Of a DNA stretch of 64,000 bases, positions 35,535-43,625 are shown in pieces. Where the stretch lies: positions 2,561,901 through 2,625,900 of the forward strand of contig NZ_LT977071.1 in the NCBI RefSeq assembly GCF_900250075.1. Direction: 5' to 3'. The DNA comes from Cupriavidus taiwanensis. Lineage in GTDB: Bacteria; Pseudomonadota; Gammaproteobacteria; Burkholderiales; Burkholderiaceae. A program made the position numbers and the translations under genes. Positions within the stretch are counted from its first letter, which is position 1. Each line of letters opens with the position of its first letter. The notes under the pieces were generated by a model. It did no database searches, was not told the origin of the DNA, and saw nothing but the letters and a program-made list of their open reading frames with translations.

Positions 35535-35563
35535 ATCATAACGCAACTCAATTGCAAATGTAA
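35535..35563 (-). promoter_or_regulatory. Promoter of the TonB/ABC-2 operon with Fur-like element
   Basis: Minus-strand TTACAT (35558-35563), a 17-bp spacer and TATGAT (35535-35540) form a good sigma-70 promoter about 33 bp before the first start codon. The spacer sequence TTGCAATTGAG between ACAT and TTGCG resembles Fur sites of Burkholderiales. Fur control is tentative. Confidence 0.5.
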
Positions 35564-35651
35564 GCGGCGCCGCTCGCAAGAAGGCTAAAGCCCTCGCCCT
35601 TTCTCGCCGTTAAGCAATGGGGTCGCATTGGGACGGAGACAGGAGACAGAG

Positions 35652-36743
35652 ATGCAGAATCTTGGCATTCGCATACGCCTGGGCGCGGCGTTTGGCGCCA
35701 TGTGGTCGCTGATGGCGATCGGGACCGCGGTGGCCTTGCCGCGCTTGCAGGATGACGCCGATGCGCGGCGCGTGCTGATCGCGCTGGCTGCGGGAGCGCT
35801 ATGCGTGGCCGTGGGCGCGGTCTGGGGACTGGCGCGCGGCATCGAGGCGCCGCTGTCCGAAGCCGTCCACATTGCCGAAACCGTGGCCGCGGGCGACCTC
35901 AGCCAGGAATTCAATACCGACCGCGGTGGCGAGTTCGGCCGGCTGCTCGGCGGTCTGGGCGAGATGGAAGACATGCTGACCGACCTGGTCACGCGCATCC
36001 GCACCGCCACCGACTCCATTACCGACGCCTCGCACCAGATCGCCGCCGGCAATACCGACCTGTCGCAACGCACCGAAGAGCAGGCCGCGGCGCTGCAGCA
36101 AACGGCATCGAGCATGGGCGAGCTGACCGCAATGGTGCAGCAGAACACCGAACGCGCCCGCGCCGCCAACGGCATGGCCGCCAGCGCCTCGGGCATCGCC
36201 GCGCGCGGCGGCGAAGTGGTGGGCAACGTGGTGCAGACCATGTCGGCGATCAGCGCCAGCTCGCGCAAGGTCACCGACATCATCGAGGTGATCGAAGGCA
36301 TCGCCTTCCAGACCAATATCCTGGCTCTGAACGCCGCGGTCGAAGCGGCCCGCGCGGGCGAACAGGGCCGCGGCTTCGCGGTGGTCGCGGGCGAGGTGCG
36401 CACGCTGGCACAGCGCAGCGCCGCTGCGGCTCGCGAGATCAAGCAGCTGATCGACGATTCGGTGCAGCAGGTCGACAGCGGCTCGGCCCTGGTCGGCCAG
36501 GCCGGCACAACCATGCAGGAAATCGTCCAGGCCGTGGCCAGCGTCACCGGGCTGCTGGGCGAGATCACCACCGCATCGGAACAGCAAAGCGCCGGCATCG
36601 CCCAGGTCAACGAAGCGGTGGCGCAGATGGACACCGTCACGCAGCAGAACGCCGCACTGGTGGAGCAGGCGGCCAGCGCATCGCAGGCGCTGGCGGGGCG
36701 GGCGACGGAGTTGCAGCAGGTGGTGGGTGAGTTCAGGCTGTAG
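35652..36743 (+). CDS. Methyl-accepting chemotaxis protein without periplasmic sensor domain
   Basis: ATG at 35652 follows GGAGACAGAG. The 363-residue protein has two membrane helices (about 11-29 and 41-62) joined by only about 11 residues, so there is no ligand-binding domain outside. A HAMP domain (about 62-115) and a full signalling coiled coil follow, with the conserved tip [20 protein letters not shown] and [20 protein letters not shown]. Methylation helices are visible, and no CheR-binding pentapeptide ends the protein. It may sense membrane state or energy, or work with another receptor. It is a single gene on the plus strand with no other chemotaxis gene nearby. Confidence 0.92.
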   Translation: MQNLGIRIRLGAAFGAMWSLMAIGTAVALPRLQDDADARRVLIALAAGALCVAVGAVWGLARGIEAPLSEAVHIAETVAAGDLSQEFNTDRGGEFGRLLGGLGEMEDMLTDLVTRIRTATDSITDASHQIAAGNTDLSQRTEEQAAALQQTASSMGELTAMVQQNTERARAANGMAASASGIAARGGEVVGNVVQTMSAISASSRKVTDIIEVIEGIAFQTNILALNAAVEAARAGEQGRGFAVVAGEVRTLAQRSAAAAREIKQLIDDSVQQVDSGSALVGQAGTTMQEIVQAVASVTGLLGEITTASEQQSAGIAQVNEAVAQMDTVTQQNAALVEQAASASQALAGRATELQQVVGEFRL

Positions 36744-36847
36744 GGGTGCCGGCTAGCGCGGGCCCGCTGCGCGTTGCTTGCGTCGGTCGATTCAAACGCC
36801 CGCTTGTGTACTCCGCCAACCACCAGCAAGCGGTGCCTTCCTGCAGA

Positions 36848-38185
36848 TCACACCGTAACGCTCACCGGAAACACCGACTGCACCGCCACGGCAAAGCGGT
36901 CGACGATATTGTCGATATCCCGCGGCGTGCAGATGAACGGCGGTGCGAACAGCACGTGGTCGCCATGCACACCGTCGACGGTGCCGCCCATCGGATAAAC
37001 CAGCAGCCCGTTCTGCATTGCCGCGGACTTCAGCCGCGCGTGCGTCTTCAGCGCGGGATCGAGCGTGGCCTTGCTGTCGCAGTCGGAGACGAATTCCACG
37101 CCGACGAACAGGCCGCGACCGCGCACATCGCCCAGGTTGGGGTGGTCGCCAAGTGCCTCGCGCAGCCGCTGGCGCAGTTGCTCGCCGCGGGCCAGCACGT
37201 TGGCCAGCAGCTTGTCTTCGGCAATGGTCCGCTGCACCGCCAGGGCCGCGGCGCAAGCCGTGGCGTGCCCGATATAAGTGTGGCCGTGCTGGAAGAAGCC
37301 GCTGCCGCCGACGATGGCGTCGTAGATCCGGCGCGTCGACAGCATCGCGCCGATGGGCTGGTAGCCGGCGCCCAGCCCCTTGGCGATGGTCACGATGTCA
37401 GGCACCACGCCGTCCTCTTCGCAGGCGAACAGGTAGCCGGTGCGGCCCATGCCTGACATCACCTCATCCAGGATCAGCAGCACGCCGTACTTGTCGCACA
37501 CCGCGCGGATGCGCTTCAGGTAGTCACCCACCGGCGGCACCGCGCCGGCGGTGGCGCCGACCACGGTTTCGGCGACGAATGCGGCGACGGTTTCTGGACC
37601 GAGGTCCTGGATTTTCGCGTCCAGTTCGTCGGCCAGCCGCTGCGCGTATTGCGCATCGGTCTCGCCCGCCTGCCGCTCGCGGTAGGCATAGCAAGGCGAC
37701 ACGTGGTGCGCCGGCACCAGCAGCGGCAGGAACGGCTCGCGCCGCCAGGCGTTGCCGCCGATGGCGAGCGCGCCGAGCGTATTGCCGTGATAGCTCTGGC
37801 GGCGCGCGATGAAGTGGCGGCGCGCGGGCTGCCCGACCTCGACAAAGTACTGGCGCGCCAGCTTCAGCGCCGATTCCACCGCCTCCGAGCCGCCCGAGAC
37901 GAAATAGACATGATCGAGATCGCCCGGCGCGGCCCGCGCCAGGGTATCGGCCAGCGTCTCCGACACCTCGGTGGTGAAGAACGAGGTGTGCGCATAGGCG
38001 ATGGAGTCGAGCTGCGCCTTGATCGCCTCGATCACGCGCGGATGGCCGTGCCCCAGGCACGACACGGCGGCTCCGCCGGAGGCGTCCAGGTAGCGCCGGC
38101 CGGTGCTGTCGATCAGTTCGATGCCCTGCCCGGCCACGGCAACGGGCAGTTGCTGGCGCGGATTGCGATGGAATACGTGGGTCAT
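36848..38185 (-). CDS. Class III PLP-dependent aminotransferase
   Basis: The 445-residue protein shows class III (omega) aminotransferase motifs: the pyridine-binding Asp240 in GVLLILDEVMSGMGRTG, Schiff-base Lys269 in IVTIAKGLGAGYQPIGA, and phosphate-loop residues VSGGSEAVESALKLARQY. Typical partners are pyruvate or 2-oxoglutarate as amino acceptor. The start overlaps the stop of the upstream D-aminoacylase gene by ATGA. This and the Bug protein at the head of the operon suggest that an N-acyl-D-amino acid is imported, deacylated, and the amine then removed by this enzyme. The exact substrate is unknown. Confidence 0.9.
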   Translation of the reverse strand: MTHVFHRNPRQQLPVAVAGQGIELIDSTGRRYLDASGGAAVSCLGHGHPRVIEAIKAQLDSIAYAHTSFFTTEVSETLADTLARAAPGDLDHVYFVSGGSEAVESALKLARQYFVEVGQPARRHFIARRQSYHGNTLGALAIGGNAWRREPFLPLLVPAHHVSPCYAYRERQAGETDAQYAQRLADELDAKIQDLGPETVAAFVAETVVGATAGAVPPVGDYLKRIRAVCDKYGVLLILDEVMSGMGRTGYLFACEEDGVVPDIVTIAKGLGAGYQPIGAMLSTRRIYDAIVGGSGFFQHGHTYIGHATACAAALAVQRTIAEDKLLANVLARGEQLRQRLREALGDHPNLGDVRGRGLFVGVEFVSDCDSKATLDPALKTHARLKSAAMQNGLLVYPMGGTVDGVHGDHVLFAPPFICTPRDIDNIVDRFAVAVQSVFPVSVTV

Positions 38186-39693
38186 GATGGTGTGGTGGTG
38201 GCAGTGTGTTCGGTGGCAAGGCGGCGCAGCACGCGGCCGGAAAATGCCGGCCGCGCGCTGCCGGCGGCATCCCCGGCCTGCGCGCCTTGTTGCCAGACCT
38301 GTGCGCCGTTGACCCAGACGCCGTCGATGCCGGTGCTGAGCTGCAGCGGGTCTTCAAAGGTGGCGCGGTCCTGCACGCGCTGCGCATCGAACAGCACCAG
38401 GTCGGCAAACGCGCCCGGCGCGATGCGCCCCCGGTCTTGCAGGCCGTATTGCTGCGCGGCCAGCCCGGACATCTTGTGGATCGCGGCTTCGAGCGTCAGC
38501 AGCTGCTCTTCGCGCACCATGCGCGCGAGGATGCGCGGGAAGGTGCCCCACTGGCGCGGATGCGGGCGCGGGTCGAACGGCAGGCCGTCGGAGCCGAACA
38601 TGGTCAGCGGGAACTGAGCGATGCGCGCGACGTCGCGTTCGTCCATGATGAAGTAGATCGCCGCCGCGGGACGCAGGCGGGCGAGCAGCGCTTCCTCGTC
38701 CAGCCCCAGTTCCTGCATCAGCTCATGGAAATCGCGGCCGCCCGCCGCGGGATAGCCGGTGGACCACGTGATCAGCGTGCGTGTGGACTGGCGCACGCGG
38801 TCCAGCCGCAGCATGGTCGAGGTGGCGGGATAAGGATGGCAGTCCAGGCACAACGGCTGCAGGCGCGCGGCCTCGGCCAGCAGCCCCAGCGTTTCGGCCG
38901 AGCGGCCATGGTTGCGCTTGCCCGCCACCTTGTGGTGCGAGAACACCACCGGGCAGTCCAGCGCGCGGCCGATGCGCAGCGCCTCCTCGATCGACGGCAC
39001 GATGGCGTCGGTCTCGTCGCGCAGGTGGGTGGAATAGAGACCGCGATGGGTGCGGACCGGCTCGCACACGGCGATGATTTCCGCTTCAGTGGCGGCGGCA
39101 GCCGGCGGATAGAAGGTGCCGGTGGACACCCCGAAGGCGCCCGCCTCCATCGCCAGCCTGACCTCCTCGCGCATCGCGGCAATCTCGGCGTCATTGGCGG
39201 GGCGGTCCAGCTCAGGCATGGCACGCACGCGCAGCGTGGAGTGCCCGAGCAGCGGCACCACGTTGACGTTGGCCGGCGCCGCGCGCAGCGCGTCGAGCCA
39301 CTGCGCGAAGGTATCGAAGCGGAACAGCGCGGGCGGGCCCAGCAGGTCCAGCGGCTGCGGCGGCGCGCCGCTGAGCAGCGGCGCCACGCTGATGCCGCAG
39401 TTGCCGGTCACCACCGTGGTGATGCCCTGCGACACCTTGGGCGTCATGTCCCGGTGCACCAGCAGGTAGCCGTCGTCGTGCGTATGCGCGTCGATAAAGC
39501 CCGGCGCCAGCACGCGGCCGCCGGCGTCGACGGTGTGGTCCGCGGCGATGCCGGCGCAGTCGCCTACGGCAACGATGCGGTCACCGCTGACCGCGACATC
39601 GGCGCTGCGGCGCGCCGCGCCCGTGCCATCCACCACCGTGGCGTTGCGAAAGAGCAGGTCGGCGCGTCGGGGCGCCGGGGATTGCGATGCCAT
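38182..39693 (-). CDS. D-aminoacylase (N-acyl-D-amino-acid deacylase)
   Basis: The 503-residue amidohydrolase has the metal motif PGFIDAHTHDDG (His70, His72) and Cys99 in TTVVTGNCGIS, the bridging residue diagnostic for D-aminoacylases. The SHHKVAGKRNHGRS-like segment FSHHKVAGKRNHGR and MSGLAAQQYGLQDRGRIAPG match the same family. It hydrolyses N-acyl-D-amino acids to D-amino acid and carboxylate, using zinc, in the cytoplasm. It is the middle gene of a Bug/D-aminoacylase/aminotransferase operon. The ribosome site AAGGA precedes the ATG at 39693. Confidence 0.9.
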   Translation of the reverse strand: MASQSPAPRRADLLFRNATVVDGTGAARRSADVAVSGDRIVAVGDCAGIAADHTVDAGGRVLAPGFIDAHTHDDGYLLVHRDMTPKVSQGITTVVTGNCGISVAPLLSGAPPQPLDLLGPPALFRFDTFAQWLDALRAAPANVNVVPLLGHSTLRVRAMPELDRPANDAEIAAMREEVRLAMEAGAFGVSTGTFYPPAAAATEAEIIAVCEPVRTHRGLYSTHLRDETDAIVPSIEEALRIGRALDCPVVFSHHKVAGKRNHGRSAETLGLLAEAARLQPLCLDCHPYPATSTMLRLDRVRQSTRTLITWSTGYPAAGGRDFHELMQELGLDEEALLARLRPAAAIYFIMDERDVARIAQFPLTMFGSDGLPFDPRPHPRQWGTFPRILARMVREEQLLTLEAAIHKMSGLAAQQYGLQDRGRIAPGAFADLVLFDAQRVQDRATFEDPLQLSTGIDGVWVNGAQVWQQGAQAGDAAGSARPAFSGRVLRRLATEHTATTTPS

Positions 39694-39720
39694 TGTCAGT
39701 CCTTGTCTCGTCGACGGGCC

Positions 39721-40710
39721 TTACTGCGGCGCGATGCCGGCCTGCCTGACCACCGCCGCCCATTTGTCGGTTTCGCGCGCGGCATAGCCGGCCAGCGCCT
39801 GCGGCGTGCCGCCGACCGGCTCGGCGCCCAGCGCGGCGAATTTCTCGCGCATGGCCGGCTCCGCCAGCGCGCGGTTGAAGGCGCCGTTGAGCCTGGCCAC
39901 CACGTCGGCGGCGGTGCCCTGCGGCGCCACCAGGCCGCCCCACGCCACGCCCTCGAAACCCGGCACGCCGGATTCCGCGATGGTCGGCAGCGCCGGCAGC
40001 AACGGCGAGCGGGCCAGGCTGGTCACGGCAAGCGGCTTGAGTTTGCCGGCCTTGATCAGCGGCAGGATGGTGGGCATGTTGTCGATCAGCACGTTGACCT
40101 GGCCGCCCACCACATCGGTTGCGGCCTGCGGACTGCCCTTGTAGCCGACATGGGTCCAGGCAAGGCCCGCCTTGTCGGCCAGCAGCTGCCCGGTGAGGTG
40201 GCCGGACGTGCCTTGCCCGGGCGAGGCGTAGGTGACCTTGTCCGGGTTGGCCTTGATGTGCGCCACCAGCTCGGCAAACGTCTTCACCGGCATGTCCGGC
40301 CGGACCGCGATCACGTTCGGCACCTTGAACAGCAGCACCACCGGCACCAAGGCATCGGGCCGGTACGGCAGCTTGCGGAAGGTGCTCTTGTTGATCGACA
40401 GCGTGACGTTGTTGGCGTAGCCGAGCGTATAGCCATCAGGCGCGGCGCGCTCGAGCTCGGAGATGCCGATCACGCCGGAGGCGCCGGGCTTGTTGTCGAT
40501 CACGAAGGACTGGCCCAGCGACTTGCCGGCCTCGGCGCCCAGCGCGCGCATCAGCACGTCAGGGCTGCCGCCGGCTGCCGACGGCACCACCAGGCGGATC
40601 GGTCGCGCCGGATAGGTATCGGCCGCCGCCGGGCCGGCCAGGAGGGCGGCGCCCAGCCACAACAGGGTGGCCAGCGACCTTCGCTTTTGCTGCTGCCTTT
40701 GCATTTGCAT
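39721..40710 (-). CDS. Bug/TctC-family periplasmic solute-binding protein
   Basis: Starting at 40710 the protein has 329 residues: a Gln-rich basic leader (MQMQRQQQKRR), a signal helix ending at GPAAADT, then YPARPIRLVVPSAAGGSPDV and FVIDNKPGASGVIGISEL, the Bug hallmarks. It probably presents an N-acyl amino acid or related carboxylate to a remote TctAB permease, since no permease is adjacent. It is the promoter-proximal gene of the operon with D-aminoacylase and aminotransferase, only 27 bp ahead of the former. Confidence 0.9.
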   Translation of the reverse strand: MQMQRQQQKRRSLATLLWLGAALLAGPAAADTYPARPIRLVVPSAAGGSPDVLMRALGAEAGKSLGQSFVIDNKPGASGVIGISELERAAPDGYTLGYANNVTLSINKSTFRKLPYRPDALVPVVLLFKVPNVIAVRPDMPVKTFAELVAHIKANPDKVTYASPGQGTSGHLTGQLLADKAGLAWTHVGYKGSPQAATDVVGGQVNVLIDNMPTILPLIKAGKLKPLAVTSLARSPLLPALPTIAESGVPGFEGVAWGGLVAPQGTAADVVARLNGAFNRALAEPAMREKFAALGAEPVGGTPQALAGYAARETDKWAAVVRQAGIAPQ

Positions 40711-40757
40711 CTCGATATCCCGTTCAGTCCCTGGGGTTGGCCCGGTCAGGCGCTTGC

Positions 40758-40787
40758 AGTATAGGGGCACTCCCGCAGCCAATGCAA
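40758..40787 (-). promoter_or_regulatory. Promoter of Bug/D-aminoacylase operon
   Basis: On the minus strand TTGCAT (40782-40787), an 18-bp spacer and TATACT (40758-40763) form a near-consensus sigma-70 promoter, giving a leader of about 40 bases before ATG 40710. The upstream AT-rich segment (40788-40830) could bind a regulator, none of which is encoded next to it. Confidence 0.6.
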
Positions 40788-40906
40788 CATTTGTTTCTTT
40801 AGATGATTCATACAAAACAATTAGAATGGAAATTCGCGGCAACCAGCCTTCTGTAACCCCAATTCCGCGATGCAACACTCGTTACATAGATCGGGGAACC
40901 GCCCTG

Positions 40907-41128
40907 CGGCACAGCCAGGTGGTTGCGTCCGACTTCATAGGCGGAAATCACCGACGCCGCATCGCGCGCGGCATCCGCGTCGGGCAGGTCGATGGTGCGC
41001 ACCGCGCCGAAGGCCGATGCCACTCGCAGCACGGCCGCCTGCACTGAAGGCTCGGCGAAATCGGCAAAGCCCTGGCCGAGCACGCCGACGCGCAACGCCG
41101 CGACACCCCTGCCTTGCTTATCCTCGGG
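40907..41128 (-). pseudogene. Remnant of an AtzE/GatA-type amidase gene
   Basis: The minus-strand translation contains VAALRVGVLGQGFADFAEPS, then VQAAVLRVASAFGAVRTIDL, then PDADAARDAASVISAYEVGR and NHLA. This order matches the middle to C-terminal section of AtzE-type amidases, where LRV-VLGG-F is followed by AV--VA-ALGA---V-LP-A--AR-AA--I-A-E. Only about 74 codons remain, with no catalytic Ser-Ser-Lys part, no ribosome site and no matching C-terminus. It lies between a terminator and the promoter of an acyl-amino-acid operon, so an amidase gene was probably lost from this catabolic locus. Confidence 0.55.
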
Positions 41129-41162
41129 CGCATGCCAGGTGACGGAAACCTCCCGCCCAAAC

Positions 41163-41186
41163 AAAAAGGGCGGCAATGCCGCCCTT
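41163..41186 (-). terminator. Rho-independent terminator of the XRE-PAS regulator
   Basis: AAGGGCGGC-AAT-GCCGCCCTT is a perfect 9-bp stem with a 3-base loop. On the minus strand it is followed by TTTTTGTTTG. It lies 40 bp after the stop codon of the leftward regulator gene and is the clearest intrinsic terminator in the window. Confidence 0.9.
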
Positions 41187-41225
41187 CAATGACCCGGCCG
41201 CTGCCCGGCCAGCCCGCTACAAGCC

Positions 41226-42242
41226 CTATCCGGGCGTAACATCCTGCGACGCCCCCACCATCGTCAGCGCGTTGCCGTGCTCGTCCAGCGTGACCTCGCC
41301 TTCTTCATGGATGTCGCGCAGGCTGCCGTCCGGCAGCTGGATCCGGTAGTCGACCCGATACGGCGCCTTGTCGACGATGGCGGCGCGGATCGCGGCCTGC
41401 ACGCGCGGGCGGTCGGCCTCGACGATCGATGCCAGGTAACGCTCCATGGTCACCTTGAACGCCTGCGGGGCCCAGCCGAAGATGCGGTAGGCCTCGTCGG
41501 TCCAGGCGCAGTCGTCGGTCTGAATGTTCCAGTACCAGCCGCCCAGGTGGGCAATCTGCTGCGCCTTGGCCAGCAGCGCCTCGCTCTGGCGCAGCGCGGC
41601 CTCGGCGCGGCGACGCTCGGTAATGTCGAGGCTGACGCCGATCATCTTGACCGGGCGCTGGTCGAAATCGCGCACCAGCGTGGCCCGCGACGAAATCCAG
41701 CGCGTGTTGTCCTCATGCACCACGCGGAATTCCCACTCGTGCATCTCCTGCGCACCCAGCGTGCGGGCCAGCACTTCCTTCAGCCGCGCCACGTCGCCCG
41801 GATGCACGCAGGCCCAGAAGTCATCCATGTTGCGGATATGGCGGCCGAACAGCGAGACGTCGTTGGAGGAATAGGTCAGGCCATCGGTCAGCACGTTCCA
41901 TTCCCAGGTGACGATGCCCGAGACTTCCTGCGCAAACTTCATCCGCGCCTCGCTTTCCATGATCTCGGCGAGGTGCTTCTGGCGCAGTTCCTTGATGTGC
42001 GGGTCGGACGCGGTGCTGGCCTCGAGGTCGGCAATGGCCTGCTCGCCGTAGCGCAGCCACAGCCAGTTGACGCCCAGGTAGCGGGCCAGCGCCAGCAGGC
42101 GCTCGTATTCGATCTCGCCGCCGCGCGTCCACTTGTGCACGGCCGACGGCGATACCGACAACGCCTCCGCCACCTGCTTGAGCATGATCCTTTTGCCTTC
42201 CAGCACCCCCTTCAGGCGCGTGGCAAAAGTGTCTTCGGTCAT
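41226..42242 (-). CDS. XRE-type DNA-binding regulator with two PAS domains
   Basis: ATG at 42242 follows GGAGGAG. The 338-residue soluble protein has an N-terminal XRE/Cro helix-turn-helix (about 20-45: MLKQVAEALSVSPSAVHKWT) and the segment YLGVNWLWLRYG typical of small repressors. Two PAS domains follow (about 100-215 with WISSRATLVRDF and MIGVSLDITERR; about 228-335 with WTDEAYRIFGWAP and MVGASQDVT). No kinase, GGDEF or other output is attached, so the helix-turn-helix is the output and PAS domains sense a small molecule or redox state. It lies divergent from the oxygenase/betaine cluster with several palindromes between, so it most likely controls that cluster. Confidence 0.88.
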   Translation of the reverse strand: MTEDTFATRLKGVLEGKRIMLKQVAEALSVSPSAVHKWTRGGEIEYERLLALARYLGVNWLWLRYGEQAIADLEASTASDPHIKELRQKHLAEIMESEARMKFAQEVSGIVTWEWNVLTDGLTYSSNDVSLFGRHIRNMDDFWACVHPGDVARLKEVLARTLGAQEMHEWEFRVVHEDNTRWISSRATLVRDFDQRPVKMIGVSLDITERRRAEAALRQSEALLAKAQQIAHLGGWYWNIQTDDCAWTDEAYRIFGWAPQAFKVTMERYLASIVEADRPRVQAAIRAAIVDKAPYRVDYRIQLPDGSLRDIHEEGEVTLDEHGNALTMVGASQDVTPG

Positions 42243-42268
42243 GGGCGCTCCTCCGCTTTTTTTCAACC

Positions 42269-42323
42269 GATGGTGAATTGAGTAACTCGAACCTTACACC
42301 ATCCCCGGAATTCGCGCGAATTC
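42269..42323. promoter_or_regulatory. Palindromes in the divergent control region
   Basis: GATGGTG (42269-42275) and CACCATC (42297-42303) form a 7-bp inverted repeat around an AT-rich 21-bp centre containing GTGAATTGAGTAAC. GAATTCGCGCGAATTC (42308-42323) is a perfect 16-bp palindrome. They lie between the XRE-PAS gene and the oxygenase gene, nearer the former, and fit operators for dimeric regulators. Confidence 0.5.
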
Positions 42324-42408
42324 ATAGCCATCATCAATTCATATCAGAAATCTTATCGTTTTTTTGAATTGCACCAACCCGCTTCGTCTCACTAGACTCA
42401 CGTCACAT

Positions 42409-42442
42409 CACCGTAGGTAATTTAATTTACTTATAGTGAATC
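42409..42442 (+). promoter_or_regulatory. Shared 34-bp element, copy 1 (before oxygenase gene)
   Basis: The core TAGGTAATTTAATTTACTTA (42414-42433) is an inverted repeat of TAnGTAA and TTACnTA with a 6-bp centre. TATAGT (42432-42437) at its right edge can act as -10. Over 34 bp it is identical at 28 positions to a second copy at 48413-48446. It ends 33 bp before the oxygenase start codon. Confidence 0.7.
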
Positions 42443-42475
42443 GATAAGGCACAGAGACCAACGAGGAGACACCCC

Positions 42476-43597
42476 ATGCAAGAGACCGCCGCCCCCGTCT
42501 GCAGCACCACGCCGCCGCTCGCCTACACGCTGCCGGCCCACTACTACACCTCGCAGGAGGTCTTCGAGCAGGAAAAGAAGACCATCTTCGCGCGCAGCTG
42601 GGTGTGCGTGATGCACAAGAGCCAGGTGGCCGAGAACAACCAGTACGCCACCGCCCAGGTAGCGGGCGAGAACATCTTCGTGGTGCGCGGCCGCGACGGC
42701 GTGCTGCGCGCCTTCTACAACGTCTGCCCGCACCGTGCGCATGAACTGTTCGCCGACGGCGCCGGCAAGGCGAAGAACGTGATCACCTGCCCGTACCACG
42801 CCTGGTCGTTCGGCCTGGACGGCAAGCTGATCCACGTGCGCAACGCCGAGAACGTGCCGGGCTTCTGCAAGGACAACGCCGGGCTGACGCCGGTGCGGGT
42901 GGAAGAGTTCTGCGGCCTGGTGTTCGTCAACCTGGACATGGACGCGAAGCCGCTGGCCGAACTGGCAGGCAGCCTCAACGACGAGATCCGCGCGCGCTGC
43001 CCGGATGTCGACAAGCTGGTGCCGGCGCACAAGCTCACTTACGAGATGAAGGCCAACTGGAAGGTTGTAGTCGACAACTACCTGGAATGCCTGCACTGCC
43101 AGACCGCGCACCCGGCGCTGGTGGAGTCGATCAAGATGGAGACCTACAAGCATGAAGTGCGCGGCCTCTACACCAGCCAGGTCGGGCAGACCCGCTCGGG
43201 CAGCGACGCCTTCACCTATGACAGCGACGCCCCCAACACCGACTTCGCCGCGTACTGGCTGTGGCCCAACGTGACGCTGAACGTGCTGCCGGGCGACGGC
43301 AACTACGGCGTCTTCTACATGTTCCCGGTGGACGCCGACACCACCATCCAGCACTTCGAGTTCTACTTCCGCGACAGCACGCCCACGGCCGAGCAGGAGC
43401 AGCTGATCGAGTACTACAAGAACGTGCTCAAGCCCGAAGACCTGAGCATCGTCGAATCGGTGCAGCGCGGCCTGAAGTCGCGCGGCTACCGCAACGGGCA
43501 GGGCCCGCTGCTGGTCACCGACGACAAGACCTCGGCCATTGGCGAGCACGGCGTGCAGCACTTCCAGCAGATGGTGCTCGACGCCCTGGCCGCCTGA
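42476..43597 (+). CDS. cntA: CntA/YeaW-type Rieske oxygenase for quaternary amines
   Basis: The 373-residue oxygenase has the Rieske 2Fe-2S ligands Cys84, His86, Cys105 and His108 (CPHRAH, CPYHAW). The mononuclear iron site is His207, His212 and Asp322. Electron transfer between them runs through Glu204 in DNYLECLHCQTAHP; this Glu in place of the usual Asp is the mark of carnitine monooxygenase CntA. Similarity to E. coli YeaW extends over the whole chain (SRGY, VESVQRGLKSRGYRNGQG). Known members cleave carnitine, gamma-butyrobetaine, choline or betaine, releasing trimethylamine. The partner reductase is encoded at 50425-51378. Being next to betB and betA suggests choline or glycine betaine as substrate here. 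A GAGGAG ribosome site precedes the ATG. Confidence 0.88.
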   Translation: MQETAAPVCSTTPPLAYTLPAHYYTSQEVFEQEKKTIFARSWVCVMHKSQVAENNQYATAQVAGENIFVVRGRDGVLRAFYNVCPHRAHELFADGAGKAKNVITCPYHAWSFGLDGKLIHVRNAENVPGFCKDNAGLTPVRVEEFCGLVFVNLDMDAKPLAELAGSLNDEIRARCPDVDKLVPAHKLTYEMKANWKVVVDNYLECLHCQTAHPALVESIKMETYKHEVRGLYTSQVGQTRSGSDAFTYDSDAPNTDFAAYWLWPNVTLNVLPGDGNYGVFYMFPVDADTTIQHFEFYFRDSTPTAEQEQLIEYYKNVLKPEDLSIVESVQRGLKSRGYRNGQGPLLVTDDKTSAIGEHGVQHFQQMVLDALAA

Positions 43598-43625
43598 AAC
43601 CACCAGATCAACCGGAACCGCAGCA

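Noticed and set aside
38206..40764. An 852-codon plus-strand frame over the D-aminoacylase and Bug genes
   Set aside because: Antisense shadow with His/Arg/Gln-rich composition and no recognisable motif.
40808..41176. A complete 122-residue protein at the amidase-like remnant
   Set aside because: The frame begins inside an intrinsic terminator, has no ribosome site and matches only an inner part of a larger enzyme.
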